Shown in pieces: positions 34,822 to 45,622 of a DNA stretch of 64,000 nt. The notes beneath the pieces are model-generated. The model was not told the DNA's origin. It saw only the letters and a list, made by a program, of their open reading frames with translations, and did not search any database. Origin of the DNA: Cornus controversa (Eukaryota; Streptophyta; Magnoliopsida; Cornales; Cornaceae). The stretch is from positions 55,075,836 through 55,139,835 of the forward strand of contig CM048849.1 of the NCBI GenBank assembly GCA_026545225.1, written 5' to 3'. Each line of letters starts with the position of its first letter. Positions within the stretch are counted from its first letter, which is position 1. The translations under genes and the position numbers were made by a program.

Positions 34822-35167
34822 TGATAGAGTATTTGACTAAAATTATGAAACGTGTAACGTGAAGGATGAGTTCGAAGTGACGTGGATAGGAAGTCTATTT
34901 TAACCAGGACTTCCTATCTCCAAGAGTCAGTCTCTCACTAGGAAACAGCCTCACTTGACTGCTATAAATACAGAGACGATCCACATACCAGGTACGCAAT
35001 TAATACCCCCTAAGTTCCTTTATAGCTAAGAAAGTTCTTTCGATTTCTGACTTGATCGTCGGAGTGTAGTCGGCCGGCACCACGCCGGTGCCCTCTCGAT
35101 TACCCTTCTCTTGTCCCTTTTTACAGGTTGGCGTTTGATCAGTTCGGGGTGGATTTTTGCTTCATCA
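34822..35167 (+). mobile_element. 5' LTR of TR-GAG copy 2
   Basis: 346 bp, TGATAGAG...CATCA, with a TATAAATA box. The primer-binding site TTGGCGCCGTCTGTGGGAA follows at about 35169-35187. Confidence 0.9.
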
Positions 35168-35229
35168 GTTGGCGCCGTCTGTGGGAAACAATCACAAACT
35201 TGATTGATTTACACGAATCATATACGAAG

Positions 35230-36583
35230 CATGATGCACCTACGATCTGGGTTAGAGACTACCACTGTATAGGACCCTCCAGCGCAGGGCCCTCCTGCCG
35301 GCCATAATCCCCCAGCGCAAGACCTTCCTGCCGGTCACAATCCTCCAGCCGCCCAGGATCCTCCTGTAGGCCATGACCTTCCTGGCGGACAGGGCCCTCC
35401 AATTGGACAAGGAGGCATGCAACCCCCTGGACAGATGGACTTCCTTGGGGCACGCCCCGAAATTCTAAACGACCAAGGACGGATCGCAGTGTTGGAATGC
35501 CAAGTCTGGAACTTGAATCAAAGTCTGGCCCAGATACTCCAACAGAATGCGGCAATTCTGCAGCGCCTCCCTCTTGTGGAGCCAGTACCATCGCCGGGTC
35601 ACCCTGTTGATCCAGAAGGGGATGGTGTTGGGCGAGACAATGAAGTCCCAACGGATGACGCAGCTCAGAACCGAGTAAGAGGTGGGACGAATCCCAGTTA
35701 CCTAATCCCACTCGAAAAAAACCAACCCCATGGTGACTCAGGGCACCCAGGGAAAACTATCTATTATGACATGGAGATGCAAGACCTCAGAGCTAGGGTA
35801 GAAAGCATGGCCCACGCCATAAGAGGGAAGGGCCCTGCTACAGTAAAGGAGCTGGTCCAGCAAACCAACCTCCCTTTCTCCGCAGGGATAATGAGTTGTC
35901 CTTTGCCCAACAAGTTCAAGATGCCCACCCTTGAAAGCTTTGATGGGACCAATGACCCGCTAGATCATCTGGAGACCTACAAAGCTCTGATGCACCTCCA
36001 AGGAATACTAGATGAAATCCTATGTAGAGCTTTTCCTACTACATTAAAGGGTTCTGCCTGGTCATGGTTCAACAACCTGAAACCGACATTTATACGTTCC
36101 TTCAAAGAACTGAGCCAATTGTTCGTAGGCAATTTTATTACCGCCCGAAGACACAGAAAGCCAGCCACCTATCTCCTGAACATAAGACAAAATAAAGGGG
36201 AGTCATTGCGAGACTACATTTACCGGTTTAACAGGGAGATGTTACAGGTCGATTCTCTGGACGATAAGGTGGCAGTTACCGCATTCATGGGGGGGGGGCA
36301 ACTGCGTTCAAAATTCTTGTACTCAATTTCCAAGCACCCTCCAGAAAGTATGTCCGAGCTATTTATGAAAGCCCAAAAGTACATGAACGCAGAGGATGTC
36401 CTTGATGCGAGAAAGGCAGACAGGAAAAGGGGGGACATTCCAGTGAGGAAGATAGAGACCCCAAGCATGGCAAAATGTCACGGGGGCAGACCGGTAAAGC
36501 ATCACGTCATGAGCAGGGAGGCATGTGGCATATTGACTAGAGACATTAAAAGGGAGGCAGTTAGCCCATCCTTGGATTGCTGA
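35230..36583 (+). mobile_element. gag-like coding region of TR-GAG copy 2
   Basis: Homologous along its length to the region at 14060-15437, with the same Pro/Gln-rich start and the same Gag domain blocks (DPLDHLETYKALM, SWFNNL, QNKGESLRDYIYRF). Its longest open stretch starts at 35417. No pol genes follow. Confidence 0.75.
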
Positions 36584-36779
36584 GCGTTTGTGGAAGCGCC
36601 ACCAGTAAGACTTTCTTTTAAAAGTTGCATCTACTTTAATTATTCTAGTTGAAGCTCAATTTAATATCGAGCCTCAGGGCGATAGCTCCGAAGTTTTTGC
36701 ACGAATAATTCTCTGTTTGTTACTCAAATATCAATAGCAATCATTTTGTTTCAAAATTTGTTGTTATAACTAAAACAAA

Positions 36780-37500
36780 AAGTACACCTCCAAGGAGGGC
36801 CTTTAATGAAAAAGGCGGGATGGATGAATCCCGAGAACATTGTTTAAACAGCCCTACGGGGGAACAGCCCTACGAGGGCCACCCTACGGGGATACACCTC
36901 CGAGGAGGGCCTTTAATGAAAAAGGCGGGATGGATGAATCCCGAGAACATTGTTTAAACAGCCCTACGGGGTCCCAGCCTTACGGGGTCACAGCCCTACA
37001 GGGGCACAGCCCTACGGGGTCAAAGCCCTATGGGGTCCCAGCCCTACGGGGTCATAGCCCTACGGGGGCACAGCCCTACGGGGTCAAAGCCCTACGGGGG
37101 CACAGCCCTACGGGGTCAAAGCCCTAAGGGGTCAGAGCCCTACGGGGGCACAGCCCTACGGGGTCAGAGCCCTACGGGGTCCCAGCCCTACGGGGTCAAA
37201 GCCCTACGGGGTCCCAGCCCTACGGGGTCATAGCCCTACGGGGTCACAGCCCTACGGGGGCACAGCCCTACGGGGTCCCAGCCCTACAGGGTCACAGCCC
37301 TACAGAGGCGCAGCCCTACGAGGGCCACCCTATGGGGATACACCTCAGAGAAGGGCCTTTAACTAAAAAGGCGGGATGGATGAATCCAGACAGCCCTACG
37401 GGGGCACAAACTCAACCCTACAGGGGCCTAGCCTTACTAAGGAGACACGACCACACTTTTTCAAGGGCCTTTTAATCCAAAAACATTGTTAACCTACCCT
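36780..37500 (+). repeat. 16-nt minisatellite array inside TR-GAG copy 2
   Basis: Same 16-nt unit (AGCCCTACGGGGTCAC and variants) and same GGCGGGATGGATGAATCC module as in copy 1, but a different number and order of units. The array has therefore changed since the two copies shared a parent. Confidence 0.85.
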
Positions 37501-37614
37501 ACGGGGGCACAACCTGTTAAAAGAGATTTTAGCAAAAGGCAGGTAAGTCCCACCAAGGTGGTCACATGGCTTTATCAAGAGCCGCGCTATTAAGCTTATT
37601 AATTAGAGTTTATT

Positions 37615-37692
37615 AACCAAGTGAGTTATTGGCATAATGGTTAGGGTGAGACCATCAGAGCTTATTAGCTAAGGTTCGATTCTTCAAACTAA
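37615..37692 (+). other. tRNA-like module with pol III boxes in TR-GAG copy 2
   Basis: Same A-box-like TGGCATAATGG and B-box-like GGTTCGATTCT as at 16435-16488, with both boxes unchanged between copies. Confidence 0.45.
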
Positions 37693-37729
37693 CAATCATT
37701 TTTTATATATATATATAAACCGGGTTCTT

Positions 37730-38085
37730 ATATACCGGCCAAAGGCCGGACCCAAGAATAAACCGCCCGACCAAAAACCAAGCCTAGGAAGAAACCGACC
37801 CGACTAAGGACGGGCCCACCGGACCAGACGCGACCGGGCCCATCGGGTCGGCCAGGCTAAGCGCCGGGCCGGGCAACAGGCCGGGCGCGGCCGGGCCCGC
37901 CTAGCCAAGCGCCTGGCCGGGCCGGGCCGGGCGCAGCCTGGCCAAGGGCCGAGCGCGGCCGGGCCCGCCTGGCCGGGCTCGGCCGGGCCCACCCGGCGCT
38001 TGCCGCGCGCGGGAGAAAAAGAAAAAAGAAAAGAAAAAAGAAAGGAAAAAAGAGGAAAGGAAAGAAAAAGGGAGGAAAAAAGTAT
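37730..38085 (+). repeat. CpG-rich island and purine tract of TR-GAG copy 2
   Basis: Shorter version of the GC-rich block seen at 16540-16950, made of GGGCC/CCGGGC words, followed by a purine tract of GAAAA/GGAAA units. Confidence 0.75.
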
Positions 38086-38159
38086 CTATTTATATGCCAG
38101 AGGAGCAGTCCAAAGTGTTCATAAGGCCCAGCACTCGACCCTTATGAACAGGGGGCATC

Positions 38160-38505
38160 TGATAGAGTATTTGACTAAAATTATGAAACGTGTAACGTGA
38201 AGGATGAGTTCGAAGTAACGTGGATAGGAAGTCTATTTTAACCAGGACTTCCTATCTCCAAGAGTCAGTCTCTCACTAGGAAACAGCCTCACTTGACTGC
38301 TATAAATACAGAGACGATCCACATACCATGTACGCAATTAATACCCCCTGAGTTCCTTTATAGTTAAGAAAGTTCTTTCGATTTCTGACTTGATCGTCGG
38401 AGCGTAGTCGGCCGGCACCATGCCGATGCCCTCTCGATTACCCTTCTCTTGTCCTTTTTTACAGGTTGGCGTTTGATCAGTTCGGGGTGAATTTTTGCTT
38501 CATCA
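38160..38505 (+). mobile_element. 3' LTR of TR-GAG copy 2
   Basis: 346 bp with the same ends, preceded by ACAGGGGGCATC and followed by the TATTA duplication. Confidence 0.9.
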
Positions 38506-39205
38506 TATTATTTATATATTTATTACTATTATTATATATATATTTTTATATTTATATATATATTTTTTATTTTTTGTATTTTATAAAATATTTTTATTCT
38601 TATTGTCTTATAATTTTTTATTTATTGTATTTTGTTTATATTATTTATTTATTGTATTTTATTTTGTTATATTTATATTTTTTGAGTAACCAATCTTTTA
38701 TTTATTGTATTTTCTAATTTTTTTATAAATTTTTAATTTATTGTATTATATTATATTTTATTTTTGAGCAAGAAATTTTTTTATTTATTGCATTTTATAA
38801 AAAAAAATCAGAAATAAAAACTTGAACTGAAAAATGAAATCTGAAACAGAAATCTTCGTTATGAAGCTTTCAAATTATGTCTAAAGATTGTCAAAATTTT
38901 GACATCATTTTCAATTTTTTGAAATAAAAAATACGTTACCAAACACAATTTCTACTGTGCCTTGCAAAAAAATAAAATTGAAAGCTGAAATTTAGAATTG
39001 GAAGTGTTAAGAGGGCCTTAGTCTACTTCACCAACAAGCATACATATTAACTAAGGACGAAAAAGTAATTTGACTTTTTCGTTAAATGCTAATTAAGGGT
39101 TTGTCCTTAAGTGTGTGTTTCTTATAGTTCAGGGGGTTAATTTGTAATTCAAGGGAGTTTCTTGCAATCTGGTGATCGTTTAGTGGAGTTTAATGTACTT
39201 AACCC

Positions 39206-39367
39206 AATAAATATATATTAATGGATGCTTTTTTTTTTTTCACGTGCACACACACACACACATATCTAACTTGTTTGAATAGATTATTTCATTTTTCTTC
39301 AATTGTTTTAACTATATATAAAAAAGAATATGGATAGAGATAGGATAGGTGATATACAATTTATATT
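39206..39367. other. Short AT-rich spacer with (CA)n run
   Basis: Separates two inverted-repeat elements. It holds a T-run at 39229-39240 and a (CA)n run at about 39246-39263. Confidence 0.5.
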
Positions 39368-39376
39368 TATTAAATA

Positions 39377-40033
39377 GGCCAAAGTGTAATTAACCCACAT
39401 CGGGTTTCAAAATGGTGCACAATACCCCCCTCTCCTTTTTTTTGGGTGCATTAAATACCCTCCAACTTATAATTTGGTACAGTTTGCCCCTACACTATTT
39501 GGGTTAATAATTGATGTAAAATGACAAAAATACCATTATAGATAAAAAAATATAAATAAAAATTAAAAAGAAAAAGAAAAAAGTGATTAATTTATCAAAA
39601 AATACCGAAAAAAGATAAAAAAACAAATTTAATATGTCAAAAAAATTTACCCAAAAAAATAACTTTAATTCACCAATTTTTTTTCTTGGTAAATTTTTTT
39701 CTGTAAATTAAAGTTTTTTTCTCGATATTTTTTGATAATTTGTTTCGGTATTTCAACAAGTTAAATTTGTTTTTTTTTCTTTTTTCGGTAATTTTTTTGT
39801 ATTTTTTAGTAAATTAATCACTATTTTTTCATTTTCTTTTTAATTTTTATTTATATATTTTTATCTATGAGGATATTTCTGTCATTTTACATCAATTCTT
39901 AATTCAAATAGTGTCAAATAGGGGCAAACTGTACCAAATTATAAATTGGAGGGTGTTTAATGCACTCAAAAAAAGGAGAGGGGGGTATTGTGCACCATTT
40001 TTAAACTAGAGGGAAGTTTATCACACTTTGGCC
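39377..40033. mobile_element. Foldback Mutator-like non-coding element, 657 bp
   Basis: Nearly the whole element is one inverted repeat. Both ends start GGCCAAAGTGT, and matching continues through TGGTGCACAATACCCCCCTC, TGCATTAAA and GGTACAGTTTGCCCCTA into an A-rich (left) and T-rich (right) centre meeting near 39690. It is flanked by an exact 9-bp duplication TATTAAATA (39368-39376 and 40034-40042), the size made by Mutator-like transposases. No coding region is present; it must be moved by an enzyme encoded elsewhere. Confidence 0.9.
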
Positions 40034-40129
40034 TATTAAATATACAAAAATGCTAAATAAGGTTAGCTGATAAAAAGGTCCATGAAAGAAATGAAAATAA
40101 TTCATTCATAGAAGGTTAACTATATTATA

Positions 40130-40235
40130 TACTAGTGTATGTCCGTGCCTACAGCGCTGGGAGTCGTGACCGTTAGATGGTTAGATAGAGTGATTTTAAA
40201 CCGTAGATAGACAAAGACATTTTAGATCAAACTTA
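40130..40235 (+). repeat. Dispersed repeat, member 3 of 3
   Basis: ACTAGTGTATGTCCGTGCCTAC then GTGACCGTTAGATGG, GTGATTTTAAACCGTAGAT and GACATTTTAGATC. Same blocks as 17745-17880 and 29690-29845, in the opposite orientation. Confidence 0.5.
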
Positions 40236-40239
40236 AATG

Positions 40240-40291
<52 letters not shown>
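40240..40291. repeat. (AT)n microsatellite
   Basis: About 52 bases of uninterrupted TA dinucleotides between two repeat ends. Confidence 0.95.
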
Positions 40292-40292
<1 letters not shown>

Positions 40293-40294
<2 letters not shown>

Positions 40295-40660
40295 GGGGCA
40301 GACCTAGCATGTGCCCAGGAGGGGCACATGCCCCCCCCTGCGAATTTCTTTTTCTTATGTATAGTTTTTTTAAAATTTAAAAAATGGCCCCTTCAATTTA
40401 TTTTTTACCTGCAAATTAGATGGGTTATTCATCTATTTGGTTAATACACTTCTTTTAAATAGAAAGACTCAATTCTATTGGAGTCCAATACATTTTATCT
40501 ATTGGGTTAATACACTTCTTTTAAATAAAAAGACCCAATTCTCTTGTAACCCAATACGTTTTAGAAAACAGGAAAAAAAAAACGGGGGCAAGATATTATG
40601 CAACAAGCCTTTGCTCTGTTGCAGTGACACAAACGTTCCTCTTTCGCAAAGGTGTGTATC
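40293..40660 (+). mobile_element. End fragment of a hAT-like DNA transposon, with a 66-bp tandem repeat
   Basis: CAGGGGCAGACCTAGCATGT followed by GGGGCACATGCCCCCC resembles the termini of plant hAT elements of the TTF-type zinc finger class (CAGGGGCGGA...). Two 66-bp tandem units lie at 40431-40496 and 40497-40562. No inverted partner end and no transposase are seen, so this is a truncated relic or only one end of a deleted element. Confidence 0.45.
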
Positions 40661-41590
40661 AATTCTCTCTTCTCTCCTAACCCAAAGTTTCTATATTTTA
40701 GTCTTTTCTTTTCTTCTCTCTTAACTCAAATCTGAATCTCATGTGATTAAATTTTCTTTTCTTTTCTTCTTTCTTTGGGCCAAATGTAATGATATTTTGT
40801 TTCTAACTTAAAAAGTTAATCTGTAATGGATTTTGACTTTCAAATTTCAATTGGATATTTCTTAAATATTCTTAATATTTGAGAAGTACATCTCAAACTA
40901 GGACCTTTAATTTACTGAATTTGGTAAAGCTTTGATTATTTAGAAAATTAGGTCATTCAGATATAGTTAATTTCGATTTTGAATTGTCTCATTACAAAAT
41001 CAAAGATTGTGTTTTACAGAGACTCATACTTTGATGGCTGAATTGTTTCACCCATTTTGATATGAGTTGAAACATTGGATATTAAACCAGACATCAGATT
41101 GGATAGCAAGTAACAATAGAGATACATCTGTTAGTTAAACGCTTGGAGAGAAAGTATGATTGTTTTGACATGACTCATAGTTCAACTAGTATTTAGATAA
41201 TTTTAATTCCACTTTAAATGAGTATTGATATGGAATTAGATTAAAAATACTACACTACTCATTGAAAGATAGTGATTTTGCTATGTTTTTTGTTTCTTAA
41301 AGTGCAAATTTTGTTTTTGTGCTATTTCATCCATGGATATTGAATTAGAATGGGTTGGTTTGATTAACTTTTGACTTCCAACTTCTTGTTATGCTTTGGG
41401 GACATATTTTATTTATTTATTTTTTGGTAAGTGATTTCTTTTTAATTGTTTTTGCTATAATATAATACATTCATTATGAGTAATTATTATTAATATTACT
41501 CTAATAGAGATAAGAGAGAAGATCATCAACTAATCCAAAAATAATAGATGATGAAGATATTTAAGAGAGAGTAACGAGAGGAGAGAGCTC
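40661..41590. other. Intergenic, no gene seen
   Basis: AT-rich, no recognisable coding sequence or repeat structure. It could include non-coding sequence of the hAT-like relic. Confidence 0.35.
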
Positions 41591-41593
41591 TTA

Positions 41594-41914
41594 GGCTCCG
41601 TTTGGATTCGGGAATTTGGAAGGATAAAGAGAAAAGAAAGGAGATGATAGGTCATGTTGTGTTTGGATAAATTTCATTAAAAGAAAAAAAATTATTATTC
41701 CACTCCTCCCATAAATATAAAAAGATATGATAGTAATTTAGTCGTTATTCTCTCTCACTTATCATATCCAAACAAGAATGTTATAATATTTTTTTTTCTC
41801 TTATTTATTCAAACATAAATAAAATTTGTTGATATCCTCTCATCTTTTTTCTTCTCTCTCAAAATTAGTGTTATCAATTTTTTTTTTTTCCCTCGTGTAT
41901 GTACAAATGGAGCC
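41594..41914. mobile_element. Miniature inverted-repeat element, 321 bp
   Basis: Ends GGCTCCGTTTGGATTC and, on the other strand, GGCTCCATTTGTAC. The GGCTCCRTTTG core is typical of plant PIF/Harbinger or hAT-type miniature elements. The inside is AT-rich with no gene. Flanks (TTA and TTC) do not give an exact duplication. It lies about 310 bases upstream of the second DUF295 gene. Confidence 0.5.
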
Positions 41915-42167
41915 TTCAGGCAAAGAGGATGATTGACAATTTCATAAAGGGTATGTTCAAACAGTTGTCTTCACTACTCTTTGGTTAGTCGGAGGAGTTA
42001 TTTTTGCCAAAAACAAATTTTAAAGAAGTTGATTGCAAAACGTTAGAAGGAAAGAGAGTTTATTGCGATTTACGTAATATATTTTAAACTGGATACGTGG
42101 AGCCCACGTAATCCTAGATCATTATCAGTTTTGGTGACGTATTTACCGGGGAGGAGTATTTAGCCAT

Positions 42168-42179
42168 TTAGGGTTGGGA
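42168..42179 (+). promoter_or_regulatory. Telo-box-like motif upstream of DUF295 paralog 2
   Basis: TTAGGGTTGGGA, identical to 20124-20135 upstream of paralog 1. The two upstream regions are otherwise unlike, which makes this a candidate conserved control site. Confidence 0.4.
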
Positions 42180-42225
42180 ATAGTCAAGTGCCGAATAATT
42201 TAAATTGCTGTGAAGTAGAAGAAAG

Positions 42226-43086
42226 ATGGCTAATTGGAAGAGTTTTGGCGATGGGATGCTGCATTGCCGCCGTTCTATGCTAAAAACATGGTGCAATTAT
42301 TCCAATCCGGTCGGATTTCACCAGTACCACACATATGGCGGTGGCGGTGGTTTGCTCTCTCCCGTCCCATCATCATCGGAGTATTTTCTTCGTCTTGGAG
42401 GCAGATCAGTCGGAGTCTCGAAAAAAGGAGCGACCTTTTCGTTGATCCAACGTTGTTTTTCTTCTTCTTCTTCTGGTGTAGTAGTAGTTGACGAAGAGGA
42501 GGCACGAGGAGGAGGAGTAAGTACAACTCTGCTTGGGCCCCTCCCTCTTCGATCAGCACCGTGTTTGATGCTCCCTGCTAGATCTGGGTTGGTTGCTGAG
42601 AGCGAAAGGTTCAAGCTTGTAAAAATGGAAGACGAGGACGACGACAGGGATTGGTACCAGTTCTTTAGCCTTAGAGAGAAGAAAGCGGTGAAGATGATGA
42701 GAAGGAAGAATCTTAGGTTGATGATTCCATGGCAAAGGGAAATACTTCCCCACAACGAGGCCATATGCTTTGGTTCCTCTCGTGGGTGGGTGGCCTTTAT
42801 CCACCCTCGCAATTGCTCTCTATACCTTTTCAATCCTTTCATCCACTCTTATCTCCCTTACCTCCCCCTCCCTCCTATCCAAACCCTCCCTTGTATCATC
42901 TCAAGTGTACGCTACAATTCGAATATTCACACCTCTTCTTCATCAATTGTTACTGAGTTCGCAATTTGGGGTCAGTTATCTCCCATATCATCCCAAGATC
43001 TGAGTCAGAAGCCTTTCTTTAAGAAGATTGTTTTATCCTCAGCTCCATCCCCATTTCCTTCCAATCATCGTCATCATGAAAACATC

Positions 43087-43122
<36 letters not shown>

Positions 43123-43851
43123 AATGAAAAGAAATATTCTTCTGACTGTACTGTGATGGTCATCCAAGGCTACCAGGAATACAAACTCGCCTTCTGCAGA
43201 ATTGGGGACACCGCATGGACTGCCTTAGATGGAGCAGCGGCATCATACAAAGATGTCATATATTTCAGCAAGGACCAAAATTTTTATGCCTTGTCCACCT
43301 CTTTTGATCTTATAGAAGCTTGGGATCTCCGCAACGCTGCCTCTCCAAAGAATACTATCATAATTTCTCATTTGCCTCCTTCGGTACACCCACACCCCAC
43401 AACGGAGTTGAGACGTCTTTGCAGTTCCGATTTTTATCTAGTGGAGTCTTCAGGGGACTTGTTGATGATTGTTAGGTACTATTCTGATCACTATTTTGAT
43501 GATAATGGCGAACGAGATTATTCCCGTCCCAAGAAGACCATTCTGTTTGATGTCTACAAGATAGACTTTGTTAACAAGGAATGGCTACTCTTGTCAAGCT
43601 TAGGCGACAGGGCATTGTTTATCGGTCTTAATAATTCTGTCTCTGTTTCTGTCTCTGCCCCTGATTTCCCCGGGTTGGCCAAGAATTCTATTTACTTCAC
43701 TTCTCCTGACGCCGAAATCTTGGAAGACTCTCATGATTTGGGTGTCTTCAACTTGGAAGATAACAGCATAACTCCAATTTATGATTATGACTTGAAGATT
43801 CAACTGCCTTCTGTCTGGATTGTCCCAGAGCTCAGCAATGAACAAAATTGA
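42226..43851 (+). CDS. DUF295 domain protein, paralog 2 (intronless)
   Basis: A single exon codes for 541 residues. It shares the N-terminus of the gene at 20215 (MANWKSFGDGML, RRSMLKTWCN) and the DUF295 landmarks: IPWQREILP, GSSRGWVAFIHPRNCSLYLFNP, VLSSAPSP, DCTVMVI, AFCRIGDTAWTALDG, VIYFSKDQNFYAL, IEAWDLR and YLVESSGDLLMIVRYY. An AAT repeat at about 43088-43128 codes for a run of Asn near residue 290, in a loop that is Ser-rich in the paralog; length variants are likely. As for paralog 1, an organellar location and an unknown molecular role are the best guesses from the family. The pair arose by local duplication; the 20 kb between them is mostly later transposon insertions. The frame is open throughout. 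Confidence 0.82.
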
Positions 43852-44105
43852 AGCAATCCATTCTTTTCATTGGTTATTCTAAATTATACTAGCAAATATA
43901 TGCTAAGGTAGTCCAGATATTTATATGCCATTTATTTGTGTGTGTGTGTGTGTTTTTTTTTTTTTATACTTAAATTATATACTAAATATTTAGCATACTT
44001 CTCTGTATTCTTGTTTACCCTATCTATCTTTTCTGTTGGAGTTTCTTTAGAATGCAAACAATCTCTCAGGATCACGCCTCTACCACATTCAATTAACTTT
44101 ATAAA
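43852..44105. other. 3' flank of DUF295 paralog 2
   Basis: Probable 3' UTR with a (GT)n run followed by a T-run near 43937-43965. Confidence 0.45.
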
Positions 44106-44109
44106 CAGG

Positions 44110-44190
44110 TGGCAGCAGCCAAGAGGCTGTATTTTGTTCAGGAATTCTATCAAACATTTGGCAGGCAACACCCATTTCACCGCTTCATTA
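44110..44190 (-). pseudogene. Possible fragment of a PPR protein gene
   Basis: The minus strand contains CQMFDRIPEQNTASW, which fits the (R)(Q)xFDxMPExNxxSW consensus of plant PLS-class pentatricopeptide proteins. Stops lie on both sides and nothing else of the family is visible. Only one motif supports this, so chance similarity is possible. Confidence 0.3.
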
Positions 44191-44199
44191 AACATGTTT

Positions 44200-45004
44200 T
44201 AGGCATTCGATTTTCATGTGTGAAGAAAAAAAAAGAAAAAAGAGAATTTATTTACCCACTCCAACACATTCATATGTTTAAAAAATAAAATAAATAACAC
44301 AAACTAATATAACAACACTCTTCCCTGGTAGAATTTTGTTGCATCTAACTAATCTCTTTTACATCATTTTAGAAATTTTCTTTTGTACTCATAAATCTGA
44401 AATAGAGTAAAGAACCCAGATTATAAATTGAGCAAAATTTTAGATATTTTCATTTCATTAACAAGCAAATTAGAAAAATAAAACAATGCGACGCATATCA
44501 TGCTTCTTTTTGGTAAAGGATCGATATGTACATGCATTCTAAAATCTCTTTAAGACGGAGATTTGGTAAAAGATTGCAAATTTTTCGGCACAGAAGCGGC
44601 AATTAATGACTGCACGACCAATCTAGATTTTGGGCTCCAAAACCCTCTTAACCTGCTCTATCTTCTCTTCCACAAATTGAAAGAGGAATGTCAGACTGAG
44701 AGAGGGGCACTTTTCGTCAATTTTAAGTGGTCCAAGTCGTTCTCCGTGTTTTCATTATTAACCCATTATTTTTAAAAACTCTCGGAACACCTTATTGTTA
44801 CCTAAAAACCCGTACTCATATGCCCCAGTTTTCTAAAAGTTTTTAAAGCCAGCTCAAGTTATGATATGACACAATAAGATTTTTTTTTTCTAACATTAAA
44901 TTTTTTTTAATTTATTAAAAATTAAGTTTCACCTTTAACTAAGTTTTTTAATATTACAATATGACCACCATATTTTTTATAAAAAAGAAAATTATAAATT
45001 TGTC
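44200..45004. other. Intergenic, no gene seen
   Basis: AT-rich. The open frame at 44563-44775 is not recognisable. Confidence 0.35.
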
Positions 45005-45200
45005 CAAACGTATTCCAGAAGTATCCACCACATATTCGAAACGTATCTTGGCGTATCTGAAACGTATCCTGGCGTATCCGAAACGTATCAAAAAATAAAA
45101 AAATTGTTTAAAAAATCGGACACTTCCCAGAAGTATCCGATACGTGTCCGGCCGTATTCATATCGGATATGTATTCGATACGGCCACGTGGCCTCCGGAG
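45005..45200. repeat. Short degenerate repeat of GTATCCGAAACGTATC
   Basis: About eight imperfect CGTATC(C/T)/GTATCCGA(T/A)ACG words cluster here. Such word clusters are common in plant intergenic DNA; no gene is present. Confidence 0.6.
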
Positions 45201-45622
45201 AAGTATTCGTACTTCATAGGCTCCAAGTAATCCAAAAAATTGTTTTCTAATTTTTCATCACTTCCTCTCAAAACCAAAAACTGAGAGTTGCAAACCAAAC
45301 ACAGCCTAAGTTTTCTAGCAAAATTTGTCATTTCCATTTGTTTCAACGTAAAATATTTTTTAAAAAATCTTTTTAGGATAATTTACCGTGTTTGATTGCA
45401 TATTTTAGAAGGAAAACCCATAAAATATTTTTACACCAAAACGTTTGAATCGATGCAACCAACTTGTAAAACATTAATAACTAGATTGGATTGATGCAAC
45501 CAAACATCGAAAATTGACAACATATTTTTTTTTAAAAATGTTTTACTTGAAAACAAACAGAGGCTAAGACAAAAAAAAAAAAAAAAAATTGGATGGTAAA
45601 AATTGCAATAGTTGATACTTAC

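Larger units (their letters stand above)
34822..38505 (+). mobile_element. Non-autonomous gag-only LTR retroelement (TR-GAG type), copy 2
   Basis: The element is 3684 bp with LTRs at 34822-35167 and 38160-38505 (346 bp each) and an exact TATTA target duplication (34817-34821 and 38506-38510). It has the same parts in the same order as copy 1 and no pol genes. By structure it looks whole. The LTRs differ at 9 of 346 sites, about 1 million years at 1.3e-8 per site per year, so it is older than copy 1. It lies nested in the inverted-repeat element above. Confidence 0.9.
34385..39205. mobile_element. Inverted-repeat DNA element interrupted by TR-GAG copy 2
   Basis: The left end starts GGGTTAAGTGCATTAAA and the right end, read on the other strand, GGGTTAAGTACATTAAA. 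The similarity continues in patches (AACCCCCTGAACTAT) for about 100 bases. The flanks are AATAAATAA and AATAAATAT, an 8-of-9 match to a 9-bp duplication as made by Mutator-like elements, though the AT-rich context weakens this. Without the nested LTR element it would be about 1.14 kb. No transposase is seen. Confidence 0.5.

Noticed and set aside
38466-38717. Tyr/Phe/Ile-rich open frames
   Set aside because: They are translations of almost pure A/T sequence next to the 3' LTR of TR-GAG copy 2.
44563-44775. 70-codon open frame
   Set aside because: No recognisable domain, surrounded by AT-rich non-coding sequence.
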